In this document: positions 49,801-61,300 of the stretch, one piece after another
Layout of the letters: each line of letters begins with the position of its first letter
Position numbering within the stretch: position 1 is the stretch's first letter
From: Chloropicon primus
Taxonomy: Eukaryota > Chlorophyta > Chloropicophyceae > Chloropicales > Chloropicaceae
Assembly (NCBI GenBank): GCA_023205875.1
Contig: CP060754.1
Coordinates: forward strand, 310,001-374,000
DNA: 64,000 nt
Reading direction: 5' to 3'
Position numbers and translations under genes: made by a program
The notes under the pieces: generated by a model
The model's input: the letters and a program-made list of their open reading frames with translations, nothing else
The model's database searches: none
What the model was told of the DNA's origin: nothing

Positions 49801-50997
49801 TCACGAGAGGGGCTTGAAGACGCTGATGGACGCGCGCCTGTTGGGGGTCTTGCCGTCAAGCTCCCAGCCCTTGGTCTTGGCCTTGGACGCCGTCTTCTCC
49901 TTCTGCACGACCTCCTTGGACATGTCGATGCAACTCTTCCTTCTGATCTTCCCCCTGGAACCCTGCTTGGACTTCCCACCCGGATCCAGGACGTCCATGA
50001 TCGACCCTCGCCTCCCGTGCCTGTTGTGGGCACCCGTGGCGTCGTCCACCTTGAACAGGTCGTTCCTCTTGGAGCTCGCGAAGGCGGCGCCCTTTCCAGA
50101 GCCCGGCGTGTGGCCGGCGGACTTTCCCATGAAATCTTTCGTGGACTTTCCCACTTCCTTCCTCGGCGTCACCCCCGTCCCTAGAACAGAGTTGCGCCTG
50201 TTCTTCTCTATCCTCTCCCTCGTCTCGGGCGACATCGCCTTGTGCTTCAGGGCCACGCGCTTCATGAACCTCTCCATCTCCTTCCTTCTCATCGCGATCT
50301 CGATGTCTTCCGGGATCTTCGGGGAGTTGTCCTCCGTGCTCCTGGCGGAGACGGACGAGGCCGGAGAGTAGTCCTCCGTGCCAGACTCCATCTTCTGGTT
50401 CTCAGGGGTGACGTAACCCTGCTCCATCAGGAGGGCCTCCATGGAGCCCGGAGAGCTGTTGCCAGACTTTGGCGTGCCCATTGCGTTTCTGTACCTTGCC
50501 GTTCGTGGGGAGACGGTGGTGGTGCGCGCGAACTCAGGTACCAAGTCTCCTTCGTCCTTGTCGTCGTCCACAACTTCGCCTTTGAGCAAAGATGGGAAAC
50601 TTTGTGGGGTGAGGGGGTCGTACGATCTGCTTCTGCCTCCTTCCTCGGTCTCCCGTATCAGCTGCTTTATCGGACCGGTCAAGTTGTCCGCAGACTCGAG
50701 TATCTTTTGCAGTTGCTCGTCGAGGGTGTCCGAATCGCAAAGCTTGTTCTGCCTCGCGCGCCAAACAAGGGACACAAAAGGAATTGAAGAGGAAACCCGA
50801 CAACGAAAACGTCGATTCGGTCAGTCAGCCCATTCGGCCCCAGGGCACAAGAAGGAGGACGCGTGCCCTCTCCGCCCCCCTCCCCCGATCCGTGAGTCTT
50901 GGCGCGGGAGCCAAGCGAAAACAGCCAAGCCCTCACTCACCTGAAGCAGTTGTCTCGCGATTTCAACGTATCGTGGTTGCGGGTTCTCCAAGTTCAT
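49801..50997 (-). CDS. uncharacterised basic protein with four RRxS motifs (two exons)
   Basis: A 334-residue protein I do not recognise. Exon 1 (50997-50941) encodes MNLENPQPRYVEIARQLLQ. A 192-bp GT-AG intron leads to exon 2 (50748-49801), with frame kept. After a helical N-terminus (about 60 residues) the protein is disordered, Ser/Lys/Arg-rich and contains four consensus sites for basophilic kinases such as PKA: RRNSV, RRGSI, RRKSC and RRASI, the last near the C-terminus. It has proline-directed TP/SP sites as well (TPQS, SPRT, TPRK). It may be a phosphoprotein scaffold. There is no signal peptide or membrane segment. Confidence 0.65.
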
Positions 50998-51491
50998 TCG
51001 AGCATGGTTCTCCCACCCTCGTCGTCCAATAATCCTGTTTCCTGCCTGCGCGTGCCTGCGTGCCTCTCTGTGTGTTGTGCCTCTCTCGCCCGTCCCTCGT
51101 CCCTGTTTCGAGCCACCGCCTACCCAAGCCGCGAGTGATCTGGTGATGGTACCAATTTTACGGGGACTCGTTTCCCAAAAATCCCAGTCCACAGTCCCTT
51201 CACCACCACATCCATGAAGGGACAAGAAAGGAAAGAGAGAGAGGAAGAGAGGAAGAGAGGAAAGAGAGAGGGAGAACCAGGCTGTTTCAAGACCAGCCTA
51301 CCACACCACCAAATCATCTCTCTCATCCCCCCGGAGCCAGGAGAGGATTCCTTTCCCTCTTCCTTTTTTCAAGTGTGGTTTGAAAATTCAGACATTTCCG
51401 ATGCTGGCGGATGTTCAAAACGAAGGGGGAGGGGAGCGACAGTCGACAGAGGTGGTCGTCAGGGAAACCGAACGAGGCAAGAGGGAGAGGT
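50998..51491. promoter_or_regulatory. divergent region with purine-rich repeat, upstream of the PITH gene
   Basis: A 494-bp gap between divergent starts. It carries a GA/GGA-rich tract (about 51216-51272), AT-poor sequence on the left, and a short leader to the PITH start. No gene was recognised. Confidence 0.5.
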
Positions 51492-52109
51492 ATGACGGCG
51501 GAAGTGAAGGGGCAGCAGGACCTTGTGGACCTGATAGAGTGGAACTCTGTGGAGGTGCTGAACCAAAGCAGCGGTCACCCTTGGGTGAACGCCGTGAAGA
51601 AGGGGTACAGGGATGATCCGGGCCTCTACCTGGAGAGCGACTGCGACGAGCAGCTGCTGATCTACTTGCCTTTCACGCAGCAGGTGAAGCTCCATTCGCT
51701 TCTGATCCAGGGGCCAGAGAGGGAGACGGCGCCGTCAGCCATCAAGGTCTTCGTGAACCGAAGCTCCGTTGGGTTCGACGAGGCCGAGAGCGAGGTGGGC
51801 ACCCAAACCCTTGAGCTGGAGTCGGACGACGTGCTCGAAGGAAAGCCGGTGGCTCTCAAGTACGTCAAGTTTCAGAAAGTTCAGAGCGTCACCGTATTTA
51901 TCAGTTCGAACTTCGACGACGAGGATGGTGAGTAGTAGCAGTGCAGCGTTCGCTTCTTGTGGTTGTGTACGCCCCGAAGTTCGTCTCGTTCCTGACTTTC
52001 CCCCTTTCGCTCCTGTTTCCCAGTGACCAAACTCTCGAAGCTCGTCCTGTTCGGCACCCCCCAGTTCACCACTAACATGGGGGAGTGGGAGAAAGCCTGT
52101 AAGACCTGA
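51492..52109 (+). CDS. PITHD1: PITH-domain protein (PITHD1/TXNL1-C type), two exons
   Basis: A 173-residue protein that is essentially one PITH domain, the proteasome-interacting module at the C-terminus of TXNL1 and alone in PITHD1. Exons 51492-51927 and 52024-52109 join across a 96-bp intron (codon G|TG). Signature stretches: DLVDLIEWNSVEVLNQSS, YLESDCDEQLLIYLPFTQQV, LKYVKFQKVQSVTVFISSNF and FGTPQFTTNMGEWEKACKT. There is no thioredoxin domain, so it resembles PITHD1 rather than TXNL1. A short perfect hairpin lies just after the stop and TGTAA at 52261 may be its polyadenylation signal. Confidence 0.92.
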
Positions 52110-52364
52110 GGCTAAAGCTAGCCACCTGCAGCAGGTGGCTTGAAGCAAACACCCAGCGGCGGGGGGCGGGTGCCTCGATGACGGCCTTTGAACTCAAAGC
52201 AGACGCAAGCAGAGGCCAGAAAAACCAAACCGCATCAGTGTGCCCTCCCGCTCAACTCCTTGTAATATTATTATGCACAACTTGTGCACCTTCTCACACC
52301 AGCTAAAAAGAATATTTGATATTCATAAAAAGGATTGTAGTTGCTTATTGTTCAAGTGCTCTGT
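52110..52364. other. convergent 3' region between the PITH gene and the giant gene
   Basis: A 255-bp gap shared by two convergent genes. It contains the 21-nt hairpin at 52120 and an AT-rich stretch with TGTAA (52261) and AATATTATTATG. No gene was recognised. Confidence 0.5.
52120..52140. repeat. 21-nt perfect hairpin after the PITH stop codon
   Basis: AGCCACCTGC, one A, and GCAGGTGGCT: two perfect 10-nt arms 10 bp after the PITH TGA. In RNA it would form a strong stem. Its role, if any, in 3' processing is unknown. Confidence 0.85.
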
Positions 52365-55300
52365 TTACAAATCCACGTGGTAGTTGTACAGGTTGTTGTG
52401 GAACTCGCCCTTTCCGTGGCCTCCAAAGAGAGCTATTTTATCAGTGCCAAAAGAAGCGCCCGCAGAGTCGTACCTCTGCAGCCCTGCCTCGTTGTCAGAA
52501 GGCAAAATCAAGGCCGTCCATGCTTTCTTTTCGGCGTCAAAGACGTAAGCGTCGCCCAACTCGGTGCCCATGTCCGCCCCGCCAGCCCCGCCAACGACGA
52601 CAATGTGGCTACCGAAAGCAACACCGACACCGCTGTGCCTCTCTGGAGGAAGGACCGATGGGAACGATATGGCATCGCTAGGGTCCATGACGTAACTCTC
52701 CCCGAAGTTAGTCCTGCGAGGACCAACCAAAGTCCATTTGGAGGACTTGAAGTCAAAGGACCACAGCTCCGTGGTCAGCTTCTCGCTGTCGTGCAAGTAT
52801 CCACCGTAGATGTACATCTTGTCCCCAGACACCACAGCTACGTGGCCAAACCGAGGACCCATGCCCTCAGAGGTTGGCATAACATTCCAAGTCTGAAGCT
52901 TGAAGTCGTACTTCCAGAAGTCACCCTGTGGGTCCGGCGATCTCCCTCCATAAATGTACATGCAGTCCTCGTGCACGACTGCGCTGTGATCGTATCGGCC
53001 CAAGGAAGAGCTCATGTTCTTCACGGGAATGAAGCTCCAGGCGTCCGCAGCAAAGTCGTACTTCCACAGATCGCTATAGAAGTAGGCTGACCTCTCTCCT
53101 CCGAAGATGTACATGCTGTCGCCATAGACCACGGAGGCGTGAGCTTGACGCTTTGGTGGGGGACTGCTGAGTCCAACCGACTCCCAACCGGCGTCAGGGC
53201 TGTACGAAACGGCGTCTTCTCCGCCCATCTGGACAGACACGGCTGGATCGTAGGAGGTTGCGATGATGGTATCATAGTAACCCACGGAACCCTTGGAGCT
53301 TCCAGCAGCGGTGGTGCCTCTGATGAAAATCTTGTCAAGATCTGTCGCTGCGGTTTCCGCGGTGAGCTGCCCATCCACATACATCTTCAGGTTGGTGTCA
53401 TCATCCACGAGGTAGAATTCGTTAAACCCGAATTTCCTGGACGAGGCGCCTGCCTTCCAAGGCGAGGAGTACGCGTACTTGCTTGGGTTGGACGAAGAGT
53501 AGACGCCAATGGCGCTTCCTGCGCTTGACTCGACCTTCGAACCACCGAGGGCAGTGCATGCCTCGAAGTCGGGGGACAAGAAGTGGATTCCCTCGCAAAG
53601 GGTGTCGAAGAAGTAGTACTTCAGCCTGAACTTCGTGAGGTTACTGGTAACCGTCTTGATCGACCCTCCGATCGTGTTCTCTGCGTCGACCTTCAAGGAC
53701 TTTGATCCAGTCACGGAAACGTCAGAGGAGGTTGTGAATCCAGAGATGTCACCGGCCGTGGCACAAGTATCGGTCTCCAGAGTGAATGTTTCCGGCAGGG
53801 TGTCTCCCTCAAAGTCTTCGAAATACTCGAACATGCTTGTGCTTGGAGTCGAGGACTTCTTGTGGTTTCCATAGTACATGTAGAATTCATCCTGAGCGGA
53901 CGTCAGAGATACGTAAATAGTCGTGCTTGTCGTGCCGCAGCCGGAGACACCACTTGGAGCCATGAAGTACTGAAGCTCGCTGCCTTCCTTGGAGTGGAAG
54001 AGAACGTCGCTGCAATCGGGCTTGAGCTTTCCGTCTTGGATCATTCCGTGCGTGTCCAGGTCAAATTCAACGATGTAATCGGTCGTCTTGCCTGTCACCT
54101 TGATGGTTCTCCTGTATTTCCAGTCATCGTCGGCATTCGTGCTCTTCCACTTCCACGTGTCACCGGCGTAACTACCCTGGTGGGTTGCGCCACCAAAGAC
54201 GTAAAGATCTCCGTTAGAAGGACGGGACTCCATGCTGTGCTCAAAACGCGTCACAGGCTTGTTGCCGTACGTGATAGCTTCCCTCAAAGCTGGCTTGGCC
54301 ACATTTATGACGGTAGGGAAGCCCTCCATGATAGCTTCGTCGACGTACAAGGCGAGGTAGTAAGATCCCGCAGAAGGATAGGTAACCGTGAACTTGTAGG
54401 TTTGCCCGGCTTCCTTCTCCACAGACACCTTTGCTGCATATGCCTGTCCATTCAAATCAGTGGCACTGTACTGGAAGCTGGAGGAGTAGTCCTTCGTTCC
54501 CACCATTGGGTTCCCGAAGGCATCCTTGGGCTCCACAACAATGGTCGTCGGAACTCCAGCCTCGGCCGCAGTCAGGTGTCCAGAGACAGCAGACTCCTTG
54601 GCCGAGATTGCGCCTGGAGCAATCGCGATGGTCGAGTCCACAAAGGTCGAGGCCCCTGAAGTGATCTTCAACTGGCCATCACCGGCATGTGAAGGAGTGT
54701 AAGAGAACATGTAAACGTCTCCAAACCTACCGCAAGGCTCGCCGTCGCCAGAGAAAGTACTGGTCACTGGCAGAGCAGCTGGCGTTGTCACGGCAATGTG
54801 TCCACACTCGGCTGCCACGGACGTGTCCAAGTAACCAGCGAACGAGATTTGGGAGGTCAGCGCAAGGTCTGCTGGAGGAGCGTATCCTGGGTATCCGCAT
54901 ACATCGCTGACGGTCGCGGCAAACACCTTGGTCTCTCCAGCCACTGCAGAACCCATGCTCCATGCGGAGCAATCCCCGCTAGTCTTGAGAGCTGCAGGCA
55001 ACTTGCCTTGAATGCTTGCGCTGTAGGGGCACTCTGGGGTGTCCAGCTTGAACTTTCCAACATTAGTCGGCGCAGTGTCAGTGGACCAACCCGATGTGGA
55101 GGACGAGGAGCAAACCGCATTCACGGCAAGGGAGCGGGCCCTTCCCTTGCAGATGTTCCCGAAGACTGCCGTAGACGCGGTCACGGCGCACGATTCCTTG
55201 TTCAAGCAAGCGGCCTCAACAACAGAGTTAGATGTCGAGGAGACGCAATCAGCCTGGTAGTTGCCGCAGCCTCCTTCGTTCTCACCAAAGTTGGCGTACA

Positions 55301-58300
55301 AGATCTCAGTGATCTTTGTCCCAGTAGGGCACTTGAGGGAGATCGCCTTGTTCTCGGTCGCCTTGTCGCAAACGAGACCAATAACGCCATCGTTGTTGTG
55401 CTTGGAGGAGTCCTTCGTGAGGTGACTGTAACCTTCGTTGAACCTGTAGTAGGCGACGAGGTGGTCATCCACAGCCTTGACGTTCTGAGGGCAGAGCGAA
55501 GTACCCTGAGGGTCAGCAAGGACAGCGGAGTGGATCATAACGTTGTCAATGAGTCCCTTGAAGTACTTTCCAACATGCACGGCCTGAGAGGAACGCTTCT
55601 GGTACTTTGGCTCCTCATCGTCGAAGCTTTTCGTGGCAAGCAAGGTTCCGTCCATGAAGAGCTGGAACTTTGTGCCGTCGTACGTCACACTCAGATGAGC
55701 CCAGGAAGAGGCAGAAAGTGTTACCTCAGACTTTGCGATCCTGAACGTCTCAGAGCCAACGTAAACACCTGCTTCGAGGTTGTACTTCTCTCCGCTGATC
55801 GCGAGAAGAGCGAACCAATACCCCTTTCCGGAGTGTTCCGACTGCTTTGACACAATGTACTCCTTTGCGTAACCTGACGTTCCCGTCTTCTTGACGAAAG
55901 CAGAGATGGTGAAGGAATCGGTGAGGTCCAACTCGTCAGAGTCCGCAAAGGTCGCGTACGTCGAGTCTCCCGAAAGAGACAGCGAAGACCCCTCCTTCAC
56001 GTCAACGCAGAACTTGCAGTCGCCTCCAGTCGCAGGCTTGCCGAGCGAACAGTACTCCGTGGAAGACTGAGATCCCCCCTTGCAGGTGTATCCGCCGTAC
56101 TGGCATACGGAAAAGTTCGAGGCGGTGACCCCCATCCTGTACTGGCCCGTCACCGGAGCGTTGTACGTCACAGAGTAAGTGCCGTCCATGTTATCCGTCG
56201 TGGATCCAGCAAAAGGCACTGGGCCCTCGAAGCTGACTTGTGGCTCGTCCAAATCACACCCGGAAGTTCTCAGGTTTCCGTACTTGTCGACAGTTTGGAG
56301 AGTATAGGTAACAGGGACGCCCGCAAAGGATGTCTCAGTTTCCTTGATTCCAAGAAGATCAGTGTCGTCAAAGATGTAAGACGCAGGGCCCGTGATGAAT
56401 GGCTGCACGTAGGTCTTGTACCCGCCCGACTGGATGTCAACACCGTTCAGCTTCGCGTAAACCTTGTAGTATCCCGCATCCTGCAAAGTGATGTTCGCCA
56501 GGTAGGATCCGTCGCCAAGATCAGTGATTCCGTCACCGACGTTCAGAATCTTCATTTCCGTGTGGACATGGAGGGGTCCGATAATCTCGATGGTGAATCC
56601 GTCGCCTCCAGACTTCATCTTCGAGCCGCACTTATCGTGTGCCGCAATCGTGACAAGGCCACACTGTCCAGCGATCATTCTAGTCAATGCGGTCCCGATA
56701 ACCTTAGTTGTCGCACTCGAGGCTTTGTAGTGCCCACAGACGTTTGGGACCCAAGCCGGCTTCACGAGGGTAGCATCCAAGAAATGGTCGGAAGCGACGT
56801 TGTCGGCGTAAGTACCCGTGCCCTCGTTCAGGGAAAGATACACGCTAAGATCAGAGTCGGTCCTTGGCAAGCACTCGGTGATGGGCTTCATCTCTGCGGT
56901 GGTCGCAACGGCCTTGTTGTAGACAGCGAAATCGTACAAAAGTCCACTGAATCCGCCACCCACAACGAAGTCACCGTCGGTTGGCACAATCATGGCCTCC
57001 CTGCTGAAGACTTTTTGCTCCGTGAGGACACCGTTCACAAAGAAGGACATCGTCTTTCCGTCATAGGAAACGGCAACGTGTTGCCACTCGTCCTTGAGAA
57101 CGAGAGATTTCAAGGACTTGTGCTCGCGGTAGATGCAAACCCCACTACAAGCACAGTCTGTTGACGGCTCCACGACGTTGAAGCTTGCGGACAAGCTTCC
57201 GTCGTTCACGCTGAAGTCAATCGCGTCGTCCTGGGAGGAGATGGACAACAGGCCAGACACCTTGTCGGGCTTGATCCAAGCTCCAATGGTGATTGGTCCT
57301 GTTCCTGCCCTGAGATTTTCTGACGGAATGACCTGCCTTGGCACGGCACTGCCACTGGAAGAGTATTCCAACTTGAGAGAGGCGTCTCCTGACTTGTCGG
57401 TGTACAAGATCTCAATCGCGTGCCAGCCCGCAGACAAGTCCATGGTGCCACTCAAGGCTCTCGCAGTGCCAGCATAGTCAGGGTCCTGGATAACAACGCT
57501 GTCAGCGACAGAGAGCGTGACACCATCGTCAGCCGTGACGTAGAAGGTGTAAAGAGAATCTACGGGGGCGTAAACGTAGCCAGAAGCGTTGAAGGACCAG
57601 ATCTCGTCATTGAAGTTGTTGGTTCCCCAGGTCAAATCGATCTTGCTGGCGATGTAGTTGTAATCCTTCGCACCGCCGTAGACTTGTGCAAGCAGGCCCT
57701 TTGCTCCCGCGGGAGTACCGCCTGAAGAGAAAGGAACGGTGACGGTAGTCTCCGAAGCTTCACCGAGGGACAGAGCATAGCCATCGGTATCGTAGAGCAT
57801 GACCACTTCGGTCTCACTGAGCTCTCTGTCGTAGATCCAAACGTCGTCCACGACAATCTTTTGACGCCCGCTGATCTTTCCGGTGTCAAAGAATTCCGTG
57901 ATCACGTTAGAGTAAGCGGAAGCACCGTTCACAAGGACGCCATTCACGTAAGTCTTTTCCTTGGTTCCTGCGACAAACTTCCATGCGTTTGGAACAACTT
58001 CAGCGTGTGACTTTCCAGACTCGGCAAGGCAGCCAGGGTACCCGATGGTGTCCTCGAACACCTCCTGGGCAGAGCAAGTCGTGGGGAAATCCTCTTCCCC
58101 GAACATGACCCACATGGCCAAGAATTTAGAAGACGCGGAGCAGGCCTGCATGTCGAGGGAGGCGCTGTTAGAGAGCTCGTACGCGGCCTTTTCGATCCCA
58201 TTCCTGTTGTTTGTCTGCGTGACGTTGCCGCTGGTAGCGGCGTCGTTTCCGTTGCCAGACACATCCTTCAAGCCACCCGCGAGTGGGAACCAGCAGGTGA

Positions 58301-61300
58301 GACCACTATGGACGTCGTCCACGCTGAGCGTCTTGGAGAACTTGTTCTCGTAGGTGTAGGACGTTGCGTAGGGCTGGGCAGGCGACGAGCACTTGTAGTC
58401 ATCGTGCTGCTGGACCGTCAAAGGCTTCGTGACGTACTGGCCGTGGGAGATCGTGTCGTTTCCACTTGAGGTGGCCAGAGTCACTTCAATGAGCATGTCG
58501 CTCACGTACTTGCTGATCACGTTCTGCTCGGTTGATGACTCAAAGTACACCTTAGTCTTTTCCGCGAAGTTCACACCCTCAATGGTGATCGTGTTGCCAC
58601 CCCTGAGAGGACCAACCGCGGCACCGGCGTGAGATCCCATGCCAGAGCTGACCTTCGTCACCGCCGATGGGAACCAAGGCAAGCCAGCGTAAGCGTACGA
58701 GGCGTGGGTGTCGTCCGAGCCCACGAAAGAGTGGGCAGTCGTGTCATAGGTCGTCTCCGACGAAGCAGAGAAGGTTCCCTTGACGCTTCCTACAACATCT
58801 GTCGCAAACTTGGCGGATGCCGGGTTGTTGAAGTTGAAGTGAGACACCAGGCTTGGAACCGCATTGAACGTATCATAGCACTTCACAGATGCCATCTCAG
58901 TCTCCGTCAACGCCCTGTCGTAAACACGGACTTCGTCCATGAGTCCGTCAAAGTACTCCTTAGGGTACATGAGGTCGTCCATGTCCATTCCCATCACAAA
59001 GAAGCCAGTGCCATCAGACTTTGGCCTGCAAGTGGTAGAGAAAGAAGCTTTTTTGACCCCGTCCAGATACAGGGAACCCTCGTTGGTGCCCGAGATGGTG
59101 ACCATGACATGGTACCACTTGTTCACGTCCACTTCGAGGTTCTGCCCCTGAGCATCCTTCATGGCGACGTCATAGATACAGTCGTCATAGTAGTAGAAGA
59201 CACCCTTGGCCCCGTCGCTCTTGAACTGCAGCAGACCCGCGTTCAAAACGGAGGAGGGCACCTTGGATCCAAAGGACAGGAGTCCCTGAATTCCAACCTT
59301 GGCCCTTGGATACACCCAAGCACCGAAAGAATACTCGGTTCCCGTCAACTTCTCTGCCACGGCATTGGCCTCGACGTAGTCCTTGGTCAGGTAACGGTCA
59401 GAGCATCGGACCGACGCAGACAGCCACTTGCCCTCCGAAGGACAAGGGTCCCCGAAAACGGAGGTCTTCGCAGGGACAGAGCACGAAGTCTTCCCGAGGC
59501 AATAGTTTTCAACGATGTCCTGGGTAAAGTGAGGGGCTTGGTCGGTATCGGAGTGGCAACCCGCGGCAGTCTCGTAAGTCGAGAAGTCAAACTCGTTGGT
59601 GGATGTGGTTCCATCGCAGTTCGTAACGCCCTCGTTGTTTCCCTTGGTTGGCCTTCCGAAGCTAGCGAACTCAACCATGTCAATTCTCAAACCAGATGGG
59701 CAAGTCATGGTCAGGGTCTGGTCCTCGTCCGCGCTTCCGCCGACGACCTTGGAGGACTTCACGACATCCCCCTCGAAATCCAGAACCGAGTCCCTGTAAG
59801 TGATCTCTGCACTGCCGAGCGCTGTTGGGTTTCCAGCCTGCATCGTGGCCATGCCAGGCATATCCGTGGAGGGAAGAGGACAGGTCACAGACGTTCCGCT
59901 AACGTAAGTAGCGGCCGTGGTGACTGTGGTCGTCCCCTTGCTGCTCGGCATGGCAAAGACGCATTGCAAGGACTTTGTCTTTGCGACATTGAAGCCAGTC
60001 ACGGTAGCGATCTTCGAGTCGCTCGTCAACGCGCTTTCCTTCACGTCCACCTCCTTCAGCGTCAGTGGCTCCCAAGGTGCCTCGATGAGGGACACCTTCG
60101 CGCCCTTGATGTAAGCCGCCTTGAAACTGTTTGCCTTGGAAGCCTCTGGAACACTGGTGACAGCAGGCTCCACGGTATACTTTCCGCTCGAATCCCCGGT
60201 ATTGGCGTTGAATCTGTAGTAAGCAAAGACGTCACTAAGAGCTTGCCCGGTCAACCTGGATGTCCAGTCGCTGCTGTAGTTCGGTGTCGCAAAGATACGG
60301 ACTTCGTCCACAAACCCGTTGAAGGATCTGCCCAAGGTGACCGCGCTGCCCTCGCACTCCATACCACCGACGAAAAACCTTCCGCCGGCAACGGGAAGAC
60401 CAGGAACTCTGATGTCTCCTGCCAGCTTGGCTCCGTCAACGGCAAGCGAGGCCTTCATTGTGATTCCCTTTGCCAAGCCCGTGTCAGGATAGACGAGATC
60501 AGAGGCGACCTCCGTCACCATTTCACGTGGCTCCACAGAAATCTCAAAGTAGTGCCACTCGTCGACCGTCACCGTGGTGCCAACCTTGGTCACGTTGCTG
60601 AAGTCAAGGTCACCGTACGGGGTGTCTGGCAAGTCACTCTGGAGGTACACTTGTCCATTCTGGTACATGGCGCAGATCTGGCTCTTGGTCGAGGTCGTCA
60701 AGTCGCAAGCTTCCGCAAAGCAAGCAAGGACTCCCTCGGAACCTGTCATGAGCGATGCTGGATAGAACCAAGCTCCAAAGGTAACGCCCGTGTTGTTCAG
60801 GCCCGAGGAGATGTTGTCGATGTAAACGTAGTCGTTCGAGGCAGAGAAGCTCATAGCAGCTTCCTTTGCTTCCACAGGAGTCGGGACTGCCAAGAAGGAC
60901 GGGGTGATGCTGCAAGATGGCAGAGCATGGTTAGAAACTGCGAGCGAGTACTCTGCTGGGTTGGCAAAACCAGTTGACTTGCACGCAATCTCGTCGTAGT
61001 TCTTGAAGACCGCGTCGATCACCTCATCGTCCTGTTTGCATTTGAGGAAAGCTGACGGGGCAAAACCAAATCCGTAGACGGTGACATCGTCGTAGCCATC
61101 AAAAGGAATGTTCTGGTCCCTCAAATAGTCGTAATACTCCCCGCACGTGCTTGGGGAAGGCAGGGGGTAAGAGAAGGCGGAGTTCGGTCCGAAACCAAGG
61201 TTTTGGGACTGGAACTGCAGCCTCGCATTCGTATCGTACCCAATTGTCGTCGAAGCACACGTGCTCGTGATTGGCCTCTTGGCAGAGAAGGACGGAGCAA

